Shown in pieces: positions 1-7,251 of a DNA stretch of 20,945 bases. The notes under the pieces were generated by a model. It was not told the DNA's origin and did no database searches. It was given only the letters and a program-made list of their open reading frames with translations. The DNA comes from Betaproteobacteria bacterium (GTDB lineage: Bacteria > Pseudomonadota > Gammaproteobacteria > Burkholderiales > SG8-41). The position numbers were made by a program, and so were the translations under genes. Numbering within the stretch: position 1 is the first letter of the stretch; every line of letters starts with the position of its first letter. The DNA lies in the NCBI GenBank assembly GCA_025353085.1, contig JANXRI010000265.1, positions 1 through 20,945 of the forward strand. Direction: 5' to 3'.

Positions 1-425
1 GCGAGGCCGGTCCGACCTTCGCGAACATACACGTCCCGACTTCATGCCGGCATTGCGAGAATCCGCACTGCATGAAAGACTGTCCGCCCGATGCGATTCA
101 CCGCAATCCAAACGGCGAGGTTTTTATCGCCTCCACGTGTATCGGTTGCGGCAACTGCGAGCGCAACTGCCCTTATGGCGTAATTCAACTGTCGCAGGTA
201 GATCCGAAACGGCAGCCGCCCAGCCTGTGGGCGTGGCTGCTGACCGGGCTTACGACCGAGCCGGGCCGCGAAGAGCATTATCATAACGACGAGCTCGGCA
301 AGAAGGCGGTCAAGTGCGACATGTGCAAGGATTTGTCGGGCGGACCGGCCTGCGTTCGCGCTTGCCCGACGGGTGCCGCGATTCGCGTGAGCCCCGAAAA
401 ATTTATAGCTTATGCGAGCAAGTAA
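1..425 (+). CDS. 4Fe-4S ferredoxin-type electron-transfer protein (5' partial)
   Basis: The reading frame is open from the window edge (first full codon at 3), so the N-terminus is missing. The visible 140 residues carry three cysteine clusters: CRHCENPHCMKDCP near residue 15, CIGCGNCERNCP, and CDMCKDLSGGPACVRACP near the C-terminus. The C-x2-C-x4-C-x3-CP and C-x2-C-x8-C-x3-CP spacings are those of DmsB/HybA-type proteins that hold several [4Fe-4S] clusters and pass electrons to or from a redox partner. The TAA stop is at 423-425. Similar clusters also occur at the C-terminus of larger multidomain proteins, such as cyclic-nucleotide-binding/ferredoxin fusions. Because the front is cut off I cannot tell a stand-alone electron-transfer subunit from such a fusion. 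The partner enzyme is not in the window. Confidence 0.88.
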   Translation, partial: EAGPTFANIHVPTSCRHCENPHCMKDCPPDAIHRNPNGEVFIASTCIGCGNCERNCPYGVIQLSQVDPKRQPPSLWAWLLTGLTTEPGREEHYHNDELGKKAVKCDMCKDLSGGPACVRACPTGAAIRVSPEKFIAYASK

Positions 426-455
426 AAGCCATCACCCGCTCGCAACATCGTTACA

Positions 456-474
456 CCGGCGGCAGCGCCGCCGG
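456..474. terminator. GC-rich hairpin between convergent genes, possible bidirectional terminator
   Basis: CCGGCGGC, loop AGC, GCCGCCGG form a perfect 8-bp stem. It lies in the 67-bp gap between the stop of the plus-strand 4Fe-4S gene (425) and the stop of the minus-strand flavin-protein gene (493), the expected place for a shared terminator. There is no clear T-run on either side, so Rho-independent function is uncertain. Confidence 0.5.
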
Positions 475-492
475 AATCTTCCAGCCGCCCGG

Positions 493-1068
493 CTAAACCG
501 CGCGCTCTAAGGGAGTCGCGACGGTTTCCCTCGAAGTCGCGATGGTTTCCTTCGGCGTCGCGACGCTTTCCTTATACCGCCGGCCACGGTCGACCCCGCG
601 CCGGTCGCGCACGAGCTGCATGACCGGCACCCCGTAACCGCAACTCGTCATCGTGTTGTCGATTTCAATCGCGATGACCTGGCGCGTAGCGCCCTTGAGT
701 TCGCGCGCCGGGTGCTGAAGCAATAAATCCGCGAGCGGGGATTCCGTTATGGGCGTCACGGTGGCCCTGCCGAACAGGCGCACGGTCGCCGCATCTTCGC
801 CTTCAAACGAACTGATCATGACGGTGATCGGGCCGCCGGCGGTGCAATGGCGTGCCGTCTCATTGCCCGAGCCCCTGTAGTCGAGATACGCGACGCGATT
901 GGGTCCGAGTATATGCAAAGGGACGCCACCCTTCGCCGATACATTGACGGGGCCGACATCATGCGGCCCGCGCGTGAGCATAGGATCCGCGGACGCGACG
1001 AAGAACAGCGGCGCGCTGCGAATCAACGCCGCCTGCTCGTCGGTGATCGAAGGATGATAAGTGGCCAT
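493..1068 (-). CDS. pyridoxamine 5'-phosphate oxidase-related FMN-binding protein
   Basis: A 191-residue protein. The region around residues 18-110 (APLFFVASADP, GPVNVSAKGG, VAYLDYRGSGNETARH, LFGRATV) has the pattern of the split-barrel PPOX family, whose members bind FMN or sometimes heme or F420. The GSGNET stretch is characteristic of the small flavin-reductase-like branch rather than of true PdxH, so a role in vitamin B6 synthesis should not be assumed. The start at 1068 has no clear Shine-Dalgarno, which is compatible with translation late in the minus-strand operon 41 bp after the HAD gene. The last 26 residues are unusual: three degenerate copies of a 7-residue unit (ESVATPK, ETIATSR, ETVATPL) encoded by a 21-bp tandem repeat. 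The substrate is unknown. Confidence 0.82.
   Translation of the reverse strand: MATYHPSITDEQAALIRSAPLFFVASADPMLTRGPHDVGPVNVSAKGGVPLHILGPNRVAYLDYRGSGNETARHCTAGGPITVMISSFEGEDAATVRLFGRATVTPITESPLADLLLQHPARELKGATRQVIAIEIDNTMTSCGYGVPVMQLVRDRRGVDRGRRYKESVATPKETIATSRETVATPLERAV
512..574. repeat. 21-bp tandem repeat, three copies, inside a coding region
   Basis: Three consecutive 21-bp units (512-532, 533-553, 554-574) differ at only a few positions; each contains GTCGCGAYGSTTTCC. They lie in frame in the flavin-protein gene and encode its C-terminal 7-residue repeats. Confidence 0.85.
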
Positions 1069-1109
1069 GGCGGGTGCGTTTCGCGGTGACTAAGTGAATG
1101 TTCCGGCGG

Positions 1110-1829
1110 CTAAGCGCCGGTTTGCTCTGCCAGGTCGAGAAAATCACGCGCGTTAATATCGAACGCCGGATCGGGACTCAAATCGGGATGCTTGCCTTTG
1201 CCGTATTCGAGCGGACGCAGCACGAGCGCGGTTTTGAGGCCGTGCCGGGCCGCATGGCGCAAATCATCTTTATGCGCCGCGACCATCATCAGTTCGCCCG
1301 GCTTGATGGCTAAAATTTCGGCGGCTCCAAGATACGCCTCGGGGTCTGGTTTGTAATGATGAAAGATTTCCGCCGATAGAATTAAATCCCACGGCAGCCC
1401 TGCATGTTTAGCCATGTTGTTGAGCAGCGCGACGTTCCCGTTCGAGAGCGTCGCGATGGTGAAATTTTTCTTCAGTCGCTTTAATCCGCGGACTGTATCG
1501 GACCATGGTTTCAGGCGGTGCCATGCACGGTTGAGGTCGGCTTTGTCCGCTTCACTCAACGTAGTGATTTTAAACTTGACGAGTATGTCGTCTAGGATCA
1601 TGCGATGCAGGTCGTCGATTTTCGTCCACGGCAGTTCGCTACTCGCGACGCGGTCCATCGCGGGACGATAACCCGCGCGCCACGCGTCGGCGAACTTCGC
1701 CGCGTTGATACGCCACCCTCGGGCTTGCGCGAGGGTCCTTATTTCGCGCGCAATGCTGCCGCGCCAATCCACCACCGTGCCGAACACATCGAACACCATT
1801 GCTTTGACGCCGGCGGCGGCCGGGCTCAT
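1110..1829 (-). CDS. HAD-superfamily hydrolase, haloacid dehalogenase type II-like
   Basis: A 239-residue protein with the HAD motifs in order: motif I around FDVFGTVVDW with the predicted nucleophile Asp14; motif II TLSNGN near residue 110; motif III Lys in HHYKPDPEAY; and motif IV MMVAAHKDDLRHAARHGL. The D-x-FGT start and the VAAH-xx-DL-xAA ending are typical of the L-2-haloacid dehalogenase (type II) group, which releases halide from 2-haloalkanoates, although many members act on other substrates. I chose the ATG at 1829 over a GTG at 1844 because its ATGA overlaps the TGA stop of the upstream RidA gene by 4 bp, a usual translational-coupling junction. It is the third gene of the minus-strand operon. 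Confidence 0.85.
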   Translation of the reverse strand: MSPAAAGVKAMVFDVFGTVVDWRGSIAREIRTLAQARGWRINAAKFADAWRAGYRPAMDRVASSELPWTKIDDLHRMILDDILVKFKITTLSEADKADLNRAWHRLKPWSDTVRGLKRLKKNFTIATLSNGNVALLNNMAKHAGLPWDLILSAEIFHHYKPDPEAYLGAAEILAIKPGELMMVAAHKDDLRHAARHGLKTALVLRPLEYGKGKHPDLSPDPAFDINARDFLDLAEQTGA

Positions 1830-2179
1830 TTCGCCGCCACGCACATGATTTCAACCACGGTGTCGGCCGAACCCAGGCGCGCCTCGACGGTCGCGCGCGC
1901 GGGTGAATGTCGCGGATCCATCCATTCCATCCAAGCCTCATCCATTTTCGGTTTCAAACGCATATCGGCGACGTAGATGACGGCCGACAGGATTTTGGAT
2001 TTATCGCTGCCGCCGCGCGCGAGCAGCTTGTCAATCTGGCGCAGGATGCTTGCAGTCTGGCCTTTCATGTCGGCTTTCATGTCTTCGGCAACCTGGCCGG
2101 CGAGATGCAGCGTGCCGCCGCATTCGACCATGTCGGAGAGGCGCTTATCGGGATCGATGCGAACGATTTCATTGCTCAT
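1826..2179 (-). CDS. RidA/YjgF family enamine/imine deaminase, copy 1
   Basis: A 117-residue protein, the usual length for the family. The core GGTLHLAGQVAED, the GQTASILRQIDKLL helix, ILSAVIYVADM and the C-terminal PARATVEARL...DTVVEIM are RidA hallmarks; the Arg of PARATVE matches the conserved ligand-binding arginine and the Glu of VEIM the conserved catalytic-site acid. RidA proteins form trimers that hydrolyse reactive enamines and imines released by PLP enzymes or amine oxidases. The ATG at 2179 is preceded by GGAG at a suitable distance; the longer open frame upstream lacks family sequence. The gene follows the second RidA copy after 28 bp and overlaps the HAD gene by 4 bp, so it is in one operon with both. 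Confidence 0.93.
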   Translation of the reverse strand: MSNEIVRIDPDKRLSDMVECGGTLHLAGQVAEDMKADMKGQTASILRQIDKLLARGGSDKSKILSAVIYVADMRLKPKMDEAWMEWMDPRHSPARATVEARLGSADTVVEIMCVAAK

Positions 2180-2207
2180 CTGAGGTTCTCCGTAATGTTC
2201 GCGCCCG

Positions 2208-2558
2208 TTACTGCGCGGCGGTGACCATGATTTCGACCAGCGTGTCAGGCGTGCCGAGCCGCGTTTCAACCGTGGCGCGCGCCGGCGGATTTTTCGCATC
2301 GACCCACGCCATCCATGCTTCGTCCATGCCCGGTTTCACGCGCATGTCGGCGACGTATACGACCGCTGACAGGAGACGCGATTTGCTGCTGCCGGAAAGC
2401 TTGAGCAGAGCATCGATTTTGCCGAGGATCTCTTCGGTCTGCCCTTTGCTCGACGCGGCGCGGTTGTCGGCTGTCGTGCCGGCGAGGTAAACAACCCCGT
2501 TATGAACGACTGCGCGTGACAAGCGGGCGTCGGAATGATGGCGTGTGATGGTACTCAT
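2208..2558 (-). CDS. RidA/YjgF family enamine/imine deaminase, copy 2
   Basis: A 116-residue paralogue of the next gene. By eye about half of the positions are identical, including KGQTxxIL, KSxxLSAVxYVADMRxKP, MDEAWMxW and PARATVExRLG. The ligand Arg in PARATVE and the Glu in VEIM are both present, so both copies look catalytically competent. The start at 2558 is set by AGGAG placed 7-8 bases upstream; the open frame continues further upstream without family sequence. It is the first gene of the minus-strand operon. Tandem RidA genes next to a hydrolase suggest detoxification of an imine or enaminone made during catabolism; the substrate is not identifiable. Confidence 0.93.
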   Translation of the reverse strand: MSTITRHHSDARLSRAVVHNGVVYLAGTTADNRAASSKGQTEEILGKIDALLKLSGSSKSRLLSAVVYVADMRVKPGMDEAWMAWVDAKNPPARATVETRLGTPDTLVEIMVTAAQ

Positions 2559-2850
2559 GGTGAAACTCCTTGATAAGTGTGTGAAACGGTTATTGGTGAA
2601 GCGTTGACGATAAAGGGGAGAGCAACGGGAACGGCGATTTTTCTTGTTTCGAGATTGTGCAATGACGCGACATTTGCCGCAAGCGCGGGCGCCGCCGGGT
2701 GGGGTTACAATATGTGTCCGTACCGTGCTGCACATCAGCGTGCCGCGTTCAGGCTGCCGTCTGCCCTCCGCCGCCTGCGTCGGTCGTATATATCCAAGTC
2801 GTTGCGAGGTAGAAGATGACACGATACCGCATGCGCCCGCACCGGCGACC
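2559..2850. other. intergenic region between divergent operons
   Basis: No gene is supported here. The stretch separates the minus-strand RidA operon from the remnant of a Bug gene and the CoA-transferase gene. It should hold promoters for both directions. A TACAAT hexamer at 2706-2711 resembles a plus-strand -10 box, but no -35 box lies at a normal distance. I saw no convincing promoter or terminator. Confidence 0.5.
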
Positions 2851-2919
2851 AAATTAGTGGCTGACGAAATAAATCGCTGGACGGGCGTCATCAAAGCGGC
2901 GGGCATCAAGGCAGAATAA
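2851..2919 (+). pseudogene. C-terminal remnant of a Bug (TctC-type) solute-binding protein gene
   Basis: The last 22 codons before a TAA at 2917-2919 read like the extreme C-terminus of a Bug protein. EINRWTGVIKAAGIKAE aligns residue by residue with EIAKWGKVVKDAGVKVE of the intact Bug gene ending at 15018. Upstream in the same frame nothing resembles the family, so about 300 residues are missing. The remnant ends 17 bp before the CoA-transferase start, which suggests an intact Bug gene once led that operon and was truncated by a rearrangement that placed the RidA operon next to it. Confidence 0.75.
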
Positions 2920-2936
2920 TCGGGAAAGCGTATACA

Positions 2937-4124
2937 GTGACAACATCAAGATTGCCTTTGCAGGGCATACGAGTCGTCGAATTCGTGCATGTGATCATGG
3001 GGCCGAGCTGCGGACTGGTGCTCGCCGATCTCGGCGCGGAAGTCATCAAAGTTGAGCCGCTTGAGGGCGATCACACGCGCAAGCTGACCGCATCGGGTGC
3101 AGGGTTCTTTCCGACTTACAACCGCAACAAGAAAAGCCTCGCGCTGGATCTCAAATCGAAAGAGGGACAGGAGATCGTTTTAAAGCTGATTAAAAGCGCG
3201 GATGTGCTGACTGAAAATTTTCGGCCCGGCTCGATGGATAAGCTCGGCTTTGGCTTCGCCGCGCTCAGTAAACTGCAGCCGGAGCTTATTTACTGTTCGC
3301 TCAAAGGTTTTTTGGCGGGGCCGTACGAAAACCGCGCGGGTCTGGATGAAACCGCGCAAATGATGGGTGGCCTCGCGTATATGACCGGCCCGGTCGGCAG
3401 GCCGTTGCGCGCGGGCGCGTCGGTCAATGACGTGATGGGCGGCATGTTCGCTGCAATCGCTATTCTCGCTGCCGTCATCGAGCGCGCGACGACGGGCCGC
3501 GGCCAGTATGTGAAAAGCGCGCTGTTCGAGAACTGCGCATTTCTGATGGGGCAACACATGACCGAGGGCTTCATGACCGGCAAGCCGGTGCCGCCGATGC
3601 CCGAGCGCATTCGCGCGTGGGCCGTTTACGACACGTTCAGAACGAGCGACGGCGAGATGGTTTTTGTCGGCGTTGTCACTGACACGCAATGGAAAATATT
3701 CTGCGACGCATTTGGTCTTGGCGATCTGTTGACCGACCCCGCGCTCAAAACCAATCCGCAACGCGTCGAAGCGAGGCCGCGCGTTATCCCGATCGTAACG
3801 GCGCTGTTCGCTAAAATGACAAAGCCCGAACTGCTCGCCAAATGCGAAACACTCGGCCTGCCTTTCGCGCCGATTACCAAGCCCGAAGACTTGTTCGATG
3901 ATCCGCATCTGAGGGCGTCCGGCGGACTCGCCGACATCACGCTGATGAATGGTGTGAAGACGCGGGTGCCAATCATGCCGATCGAAATGGACGGACGCCG
4001 TTTTGCCACTCGCCTCGATCTGCCGAAAGCCGGCGAGCATACGCGCGAAATACTCGCGGATTTAGGCTATGCGTCCGAAGAAGTCGAGCGGCTTATCGTG
4101 GGCGGAGTTGCCGCCGCGACGTGA
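2937..4124 (+). CDS. CaiB/BaiF family (class III) CoA-transferase
   Basis: A 395-residue protein of normal family length. The N-terminus LQGIRVVEFVHVIMGPSCG followed by LADLGAEVIKVE is the class III CoA-transferase signature, and NRNKKSLALDLKS follows. The catalytic aspartate that forms the acyl-anhydride intermediate is predicted as Asp165 in GASVNDVMGG. The family moves CoA between an acyl-CoA donor and a carboxylic acid; the substrate cannot be read from sequence. It starts with GTG and has only a weak ribosome binding site. It stands at the head of a plus-strand run with a Bug protein, a 2-hydroxyacid-type dehydrogenase and an amidohydrolase, so activation of an imported organic acid is a reasonable inference. 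Confidence 0.93.
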   Translation: MTTSRLPLQGIRVVEFVHVIMGPSCGLVLADLGAEVIKVEPLEGDHTRKLTASGAGFFPTYNRNKKSLALDLKSKEGQEIVLKLIKSADVLTENFRPGSMDKLGFGFAALSKLQPELIYCSLKGFLAGPYENRAGLDETAQMMGGLAYMTGPVGRPLRAGASVNDVMGGMFAAIAILAAVIERATTGRGQYVKSALFENCAFLMGQHMTEGFMTGKPVPPMPERIRAWAVYDTFRTSDGEMVFVGVVTDTQWKIFCDAFGLGDLLTDPALKTNPQRVEARPRVIPIVTALFAKMTKPELLAKCETLGLPFAPITKPEDLFDDPHLRASGGLADITLMNGVKTRVPIMPIEMDGRRFATRLDLPKAGEHTREILADLGYASEEVERLIVGGVAAAT

Positions 4125-4189
4125 TTCAGTGCGCGTAGGGCGTCGGTCAACACCAAAATAAATTAAGGAAAGTAAGGAGCAGCAGATTC

Positions 4190-5152
4190 ATGCGCAAAAT
4201 TCTCTATGTGATCTTCATGTTGTCGTGCATCGACCATTGCGTCGCAGCCGACGCGTATCCCAACAAACCCGTGCGCTGGGTCGTGCCGTTTCCGCCCGGC
4301 GGCGGCACCGATCTGATTTCGCGCACGATCGCAGCAAAGCTCGCGGAAATCTGGGGTGTGCAGGTGGTCGCCGATAACCGTCCTGGCGGCGGAGGGACGC
4401 TGGGACTCGGTATTGCCGCCAAGTTGCCGCCGGATGGTTATACGATCGTGCTGGGTCAGGCGTCGAATGTCGCGGTCGCACCCGCACTGTATGCAAAGCT
4501 CGCATACGATCCGCTCAAGGATTTGCAGCCGATCACCAACGTGATCGCGGCGCCGCTCGTGATCGTGTCGCATCCGTCATTTCCTGCCAGGAACGCGCGT
4601 GAGTTGATCGCCTATGCGCGCAGCAAGCCCGACGCGATCACCTTTGGTTCGCCGGGCAACGGCACGATCGGCCACTTGTCGATGGAACTCTTGAAGACGA
4701 TGGCCAATATCAAGATGCTGCATATCCCGTATAAGGGCGCGACGCTCGCCATCACCGAATTGATCGGCGGGCAAATCGTGCTGTACGCGAGCAGCATGCC
4801 GCCCGCGCTGCCGCTGATCAACGCGGGCAAATTAAAAGCGCTCGGTGTCACCACCGGCAAGCGGTTGGCACCTTTACCCAATGTGCCAACCATTGCCGAG
4901 AGCGGTGTTGCAGGCTATGAGGCGGTGAATTGGTATGCCGTTTTCGTGCCGGCCGGCGTCGCGAAGGAGATCGTCACGAAACTCCACACTGACGTCGTGC
5001 GCGTGCTGAAACAGCCTGACGTGAAGGAGCGATTTGCGGGCGAAGGCGGTGAGATCGTCGCCGATACACCCGAAGAATTCGCCGCGTTCGTGCGCAAGGA
5101 AATTCCCAAGTGGTCGAAGGTCGTCAAAGGCGCTTCGGTCAAGGTCGACTAA
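4190..5152 (+). CDS. Bug (TctC-type) periplasmic solute-binding protein
   Basis: A 320-residue protein. A signal peptide of about 20 residues (MRKILYVIFMLSCIDHCVA) precedes AYPNKPVRWVVPFPPGGGTD, the usual N-terminus of mature Bug proteins. The remaining family blocks are present: VVADNRPGGGG, PPDGYTIVLGQ, FGSPGNGTIGHLSMELLK, MLHIPYKGA, and a C-terminal IPKWSKVVKGASVKVD. Bug proteins bind carboxylates or other small organic molecules through a flytrap fold and feed TctAB-type transporters, or serve as sensors. AAGGAG lies 10-15 bases before the ATG. It sits between the CoA-transferase and the dehydrogenase, 12 bp before the latter, so co-transcription is likely. The ligand is unknown. Confidence 0.93.
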   Translation: MRKILYVIFMLSCIDHCVAADAYPNKPVRWVVPFPPGGGTDLISRTIAAKLAEIWGVQVVADNRPGGGGTLGLGIAAKLPPDGYTIVLGQASNVAVAPALYAKLAYDPLKDLQPITNVIAAPLVIVSHPSFPARNARELIAYARSKPDAITFGSPGNGTIGHLSMELLKTMANIKMLHIPYKGATLAITELIGGQIVLYASSMPPALPLINAGKLKALGVTTGKRLAPLPNVPTIAESGVAGYEAVNWYAVFVPAGVAKEIVTKLHTDVVRVLKQPDVKERFAGEGGEIVADTPEEFAAFVRKEIPKWSKVVKGASVKVD

Positions 5153-5164
5153 AGACATCCGGCG

Positions 5165-6172
5165 ATGCCGAATTTATCTATAGACGCGCTGACCGCGCTT
5201 GCCACCGATGCACTGCATGCGAGTGGCGCTTTTGACTCCGCAGCGCGCATTACCGCGAAGTATCTGGTCGCCGCCGATGCGCAGGGGCTGGGTACGCACG
5301 GGGTGGTCCGCGTGCCGACCTATTGCGATCATCTAAAGTCGGGTCGCGCCCGCGGCGATGCAGTGCCGCGCATCGTGAACGAAAAGGCGGCGGCCTGCCT
5401 CATTGATGCAGGCTACGGCCTTGGTTTCGAGCCGAGTGAGATGGCGCTTGAAGAGGCGATGGAGCGCGCGAGTAAGCATGGTATGGGCCTGGCGGGCGTT
5501 GCGAAGAGCCATCATTGCGGTGCGCTCGGTATCTTGCTCGAAGCGGTCGCTGCACGCGGCATGGTCGGCCTCGCGTTCAGCAACGCGCCGGCGGCCATCA
5601 TGGCGTGGGGCGGCAAGCGCCCCTTGCTGGGCACCAATCCAGTGGCGGCGATTTTCCCGCGGAAAAGTGGCTCACCGCTCGTGATCGACATGTCGCTCAC
5701 GCAAGTCACACGCGGCCAGATTTTGCTCTATGCGAATGCGGGCAAGCCGTTGCCCGAAGGCTGGGGCATGGACAAAGACGGCAATCCAACGACCGATCCG
5801 CATAAGATTCTGGTCGGCGGCAGTCTGCACGCGGTCGGCGGCCTTAAAGGCACGATGCTCGCACTCGCAGTAGAAATTCTATGTTGCGCGTTGATGGGCG
5901 CCGCACTTTCGCACGAAGTTGAGCCGATGCTCGTCAATAACGGCAAGCCGATGGATCTCGGCCAGGCATTTCTGGTGATCGATCCTGCCGGTTTGGCAGG
6001 CCGCGAGCGTTATCTCGAGCGGGTTGAAACGCTGATCGAGGCGATGCTCGAAGACGATGAAGTGCGTCTGCCCGGCGCGCGGCGCGTCGAAAATGCCGCG
6101 CGCGCGGTCCAAGACGGCATCGACATACCGCCGGAATTGGCGAAGCAACTGCACGCACTGACGCAGCGGTAG
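5165..6172 (+). CDS. Ldh2/AllD-type malate/lactate/ureidoglycolate dehydrogenase family oxidoreductase
   Basis: A 335-residue protein of the NAD(P)-dependent Ldh2 family (COG2055: AllD, YiaK, ComC, sulfolactate dehydrogenase), which is distinct from Rossmann-fold lactate dehydrogenases. GLGTHGVVRVPTY holds the conserved His45, Arg49 and Tyr53. GVAKSHHCGALG holds His116, the expected catalytic acid/base. FSNAPAAIMAWGGKRPLLGTNPVAAIFP and VIDMSLTQVTRGQI are the nucleotide-binding and core blocks; WGMDKDGNPTTDP and GGLKGTMLALAVEIL are also typical. The enzymes interconvert 2-hydroxyacids and 2-oxoacids. The ATG at 5165 has a poor Shine-Dalgarno and probably relies on the Bug gene ending 12 bp upstream. 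The substrate is not assignable. Confidence 0.93.
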   Translation: MPNLSIDALTALATDALHASGAFDSAARITAKYLVAADAQGLGTHGVVRVPTYCDHLKSGRARGDAVPRIVNEKAAACLIDAGYGLGFEPSEMALEEAMERASKHGMGLAGVAKSHHCGALGILLEAVAARGMVGLAFSNAPAAIMAWGGKRPLLGTNPVAAIFPRKSGSPLVIDMSLTQVTRGQILLYANAGKPLPEGWGMDKDGNPTTDPHKILVGGSLHAVGGLKGTMLALAVEILCCALMGAALSHEVEPMLVNNGKPMDLGQAFLVIDPAGLAGRERYLERVETLIEAMLEDDEVRLPGARRVENAARAVQDGIDIPPELAKQLHALTQR

Positions 6173-6303
6173 TGGGTGGAGAGCCGTCACCGTCATGTCG
6201 CCAAGCATTAGCGAACGCGTCATTGGCATTTGCGTTGTGAAACGGCGGCGCGTAACGTATGCGCGAGCATGCACGACATGCATTCAACCAGAGGAGGGTG
6301 ACG

Positions 6304-7251
6304 ATGATCACAAGACGTGAATTCGTAATGGCCACTGCGGCAACCGGCGCTTTATTGCATAACCGCTTCAGCTTTGCCAAAGCATCGCAGCCGACGACAC
6401 CGGTGAATTTCGAGGTGCCGGCCGGCGCGTGCGATTGTCACACGCACATTCACGGCGATCCGGCGAAATTTCCATGGTTCCCCGGCCGCACGTATACGCC
6501 GGAGATGGCGCTCCCGGAGGAAATGTCGGCGCTGCACAAGGCGCTGCATATTCAGCGCGTGGTGATTGTCACGCCGAGCGTTTATGGTCCCGACAATTCG
6601 GCGACGATTTACGGCATGCAGGCGCGGGGCAAGGATGCGCGCGGCGTCGCGGTGATCGACGACAAGACCACCGATGCCGAACTCGACCGGCTCGCGCGCC
6701 TCGGCTTCAAAGGCATCCGCCTCAATCTCGCGACCGCCGGCGTCAGCGATCCGAATGTTGCGCGGCAGCGTTTCCTCGCCGCGGCGGAGCGCGTCAAGAG
6801 CCGCAACTGGCATGTGCAACTGAATACGACACTGCCGGTCATCGCGGCGATGCGCGACACGCTGGCGGCTTCCCCGGTGCCGCTGGTATTCGATCACTAT
6901 GGCAATGCCGATGAAGAACTCGGCGTGCAGCAGCCGGGCTTTTCCGATCTTGTCGACCTCGTGAAGTCTGGCAAGGCTTACGTAAAGATTTCGGTTACCG
7001 CCGGCCCGCGCAAAAACTACGCGTACTTCAAGCCGCTCGCGCAGATGTTGATCGCCGCCAACTCTGATCGCTGTCTGTGGGGCACCAACTGGCCGCATCC
7101 GAATTCAGTGAATGGCAGCACCGGAAAAGTGTCGCCGCTGTGGAATGTCGATGATGGTCTTGTGTTCAATCTGTTGCCGACATGGGCGCCCGAAGCCGCC
7201 ATTCGGAAAAAAATTCTCGTCGACAATCCGGCGCGCCTTTACGAATTTTAA
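6304..7251 (+). CDS. Tat-exported amidohydrolase, COG3618-type TIM-barrel metal-dependent hydrolase
   Basis: A 315-residue protein. The N-terminus MITRREFVMATAATGALL is a twin-arginine signal (TRREF followed by a hydrophobic stretch), implying export of a folded, metal-loaded enzyme. The mature part has CDCHTHIHG, the metal-binding HxH of the PF04909 amidohydrolases, then GFKGIRLNLAT, LVFDHYGNADE and a C-terminal GTNWPHP. Many relatives have Asp at the GSDWPH position and here it is Asn; GTNWPHP variants are, as I recall, also common in COG3618. Relatives hydrolyse lactones or cyclic dicarboxylates (LigI-like). The ATG at 6304 follows GAGGAGG at a good distance, making it better than an upstream start at 6259. 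The stop shares one base with the next ATG (TAATG at 7249-7253). Confidence 0.88.
   Translation: MITRREFVMATAATGALLHNRFSFAKASQPTTPVNFEVPAGACDCHTHIHGDPAKFPWFPGRTYTPEMALPEEMSALHKALHIQRVVIVTPSVYGPDNSATIYGMQARGKDARGVAVIDDKTTDAELDRLARLGFKGIRLNLATAGVSDPNVARQRFLAAAERVKSRNWHVQLNTTLPVIAAMRDTLAASPVPLVFDHYGNADEELGVQQPGFSDLVDLVKSGKAYVKISVTAGPRKNYAYFKPLAQMLIAANSDRCLWGTNWPHPNSVNGSTGKVSPLWNVDDGLVFNLLPTWAPEAAIRKKILVDNPARLYEF

Noticed and set aside
2674..2711. Promoter TTGCCG with TACAAT in front of the CoA-transferase
   Set aside because: The spacer is 26 bp, far from the usual 16-18 bp, and no better -35 hexamer is in range.
2644..2919. A 91-codon open frame as an intact small gene
   Set aside because: Only the last 22 codons resemble anything (a Bug C-terminus); the rest is compositionally random and has no ribosome binding site.
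3180..4040. Long antisense open frame of 286 codons on the minus strand
   Set aside because: It is a shadow of the CoA-transferase gene, made possible by high GC; its translation is Arg/His-rich and resembles no protein.
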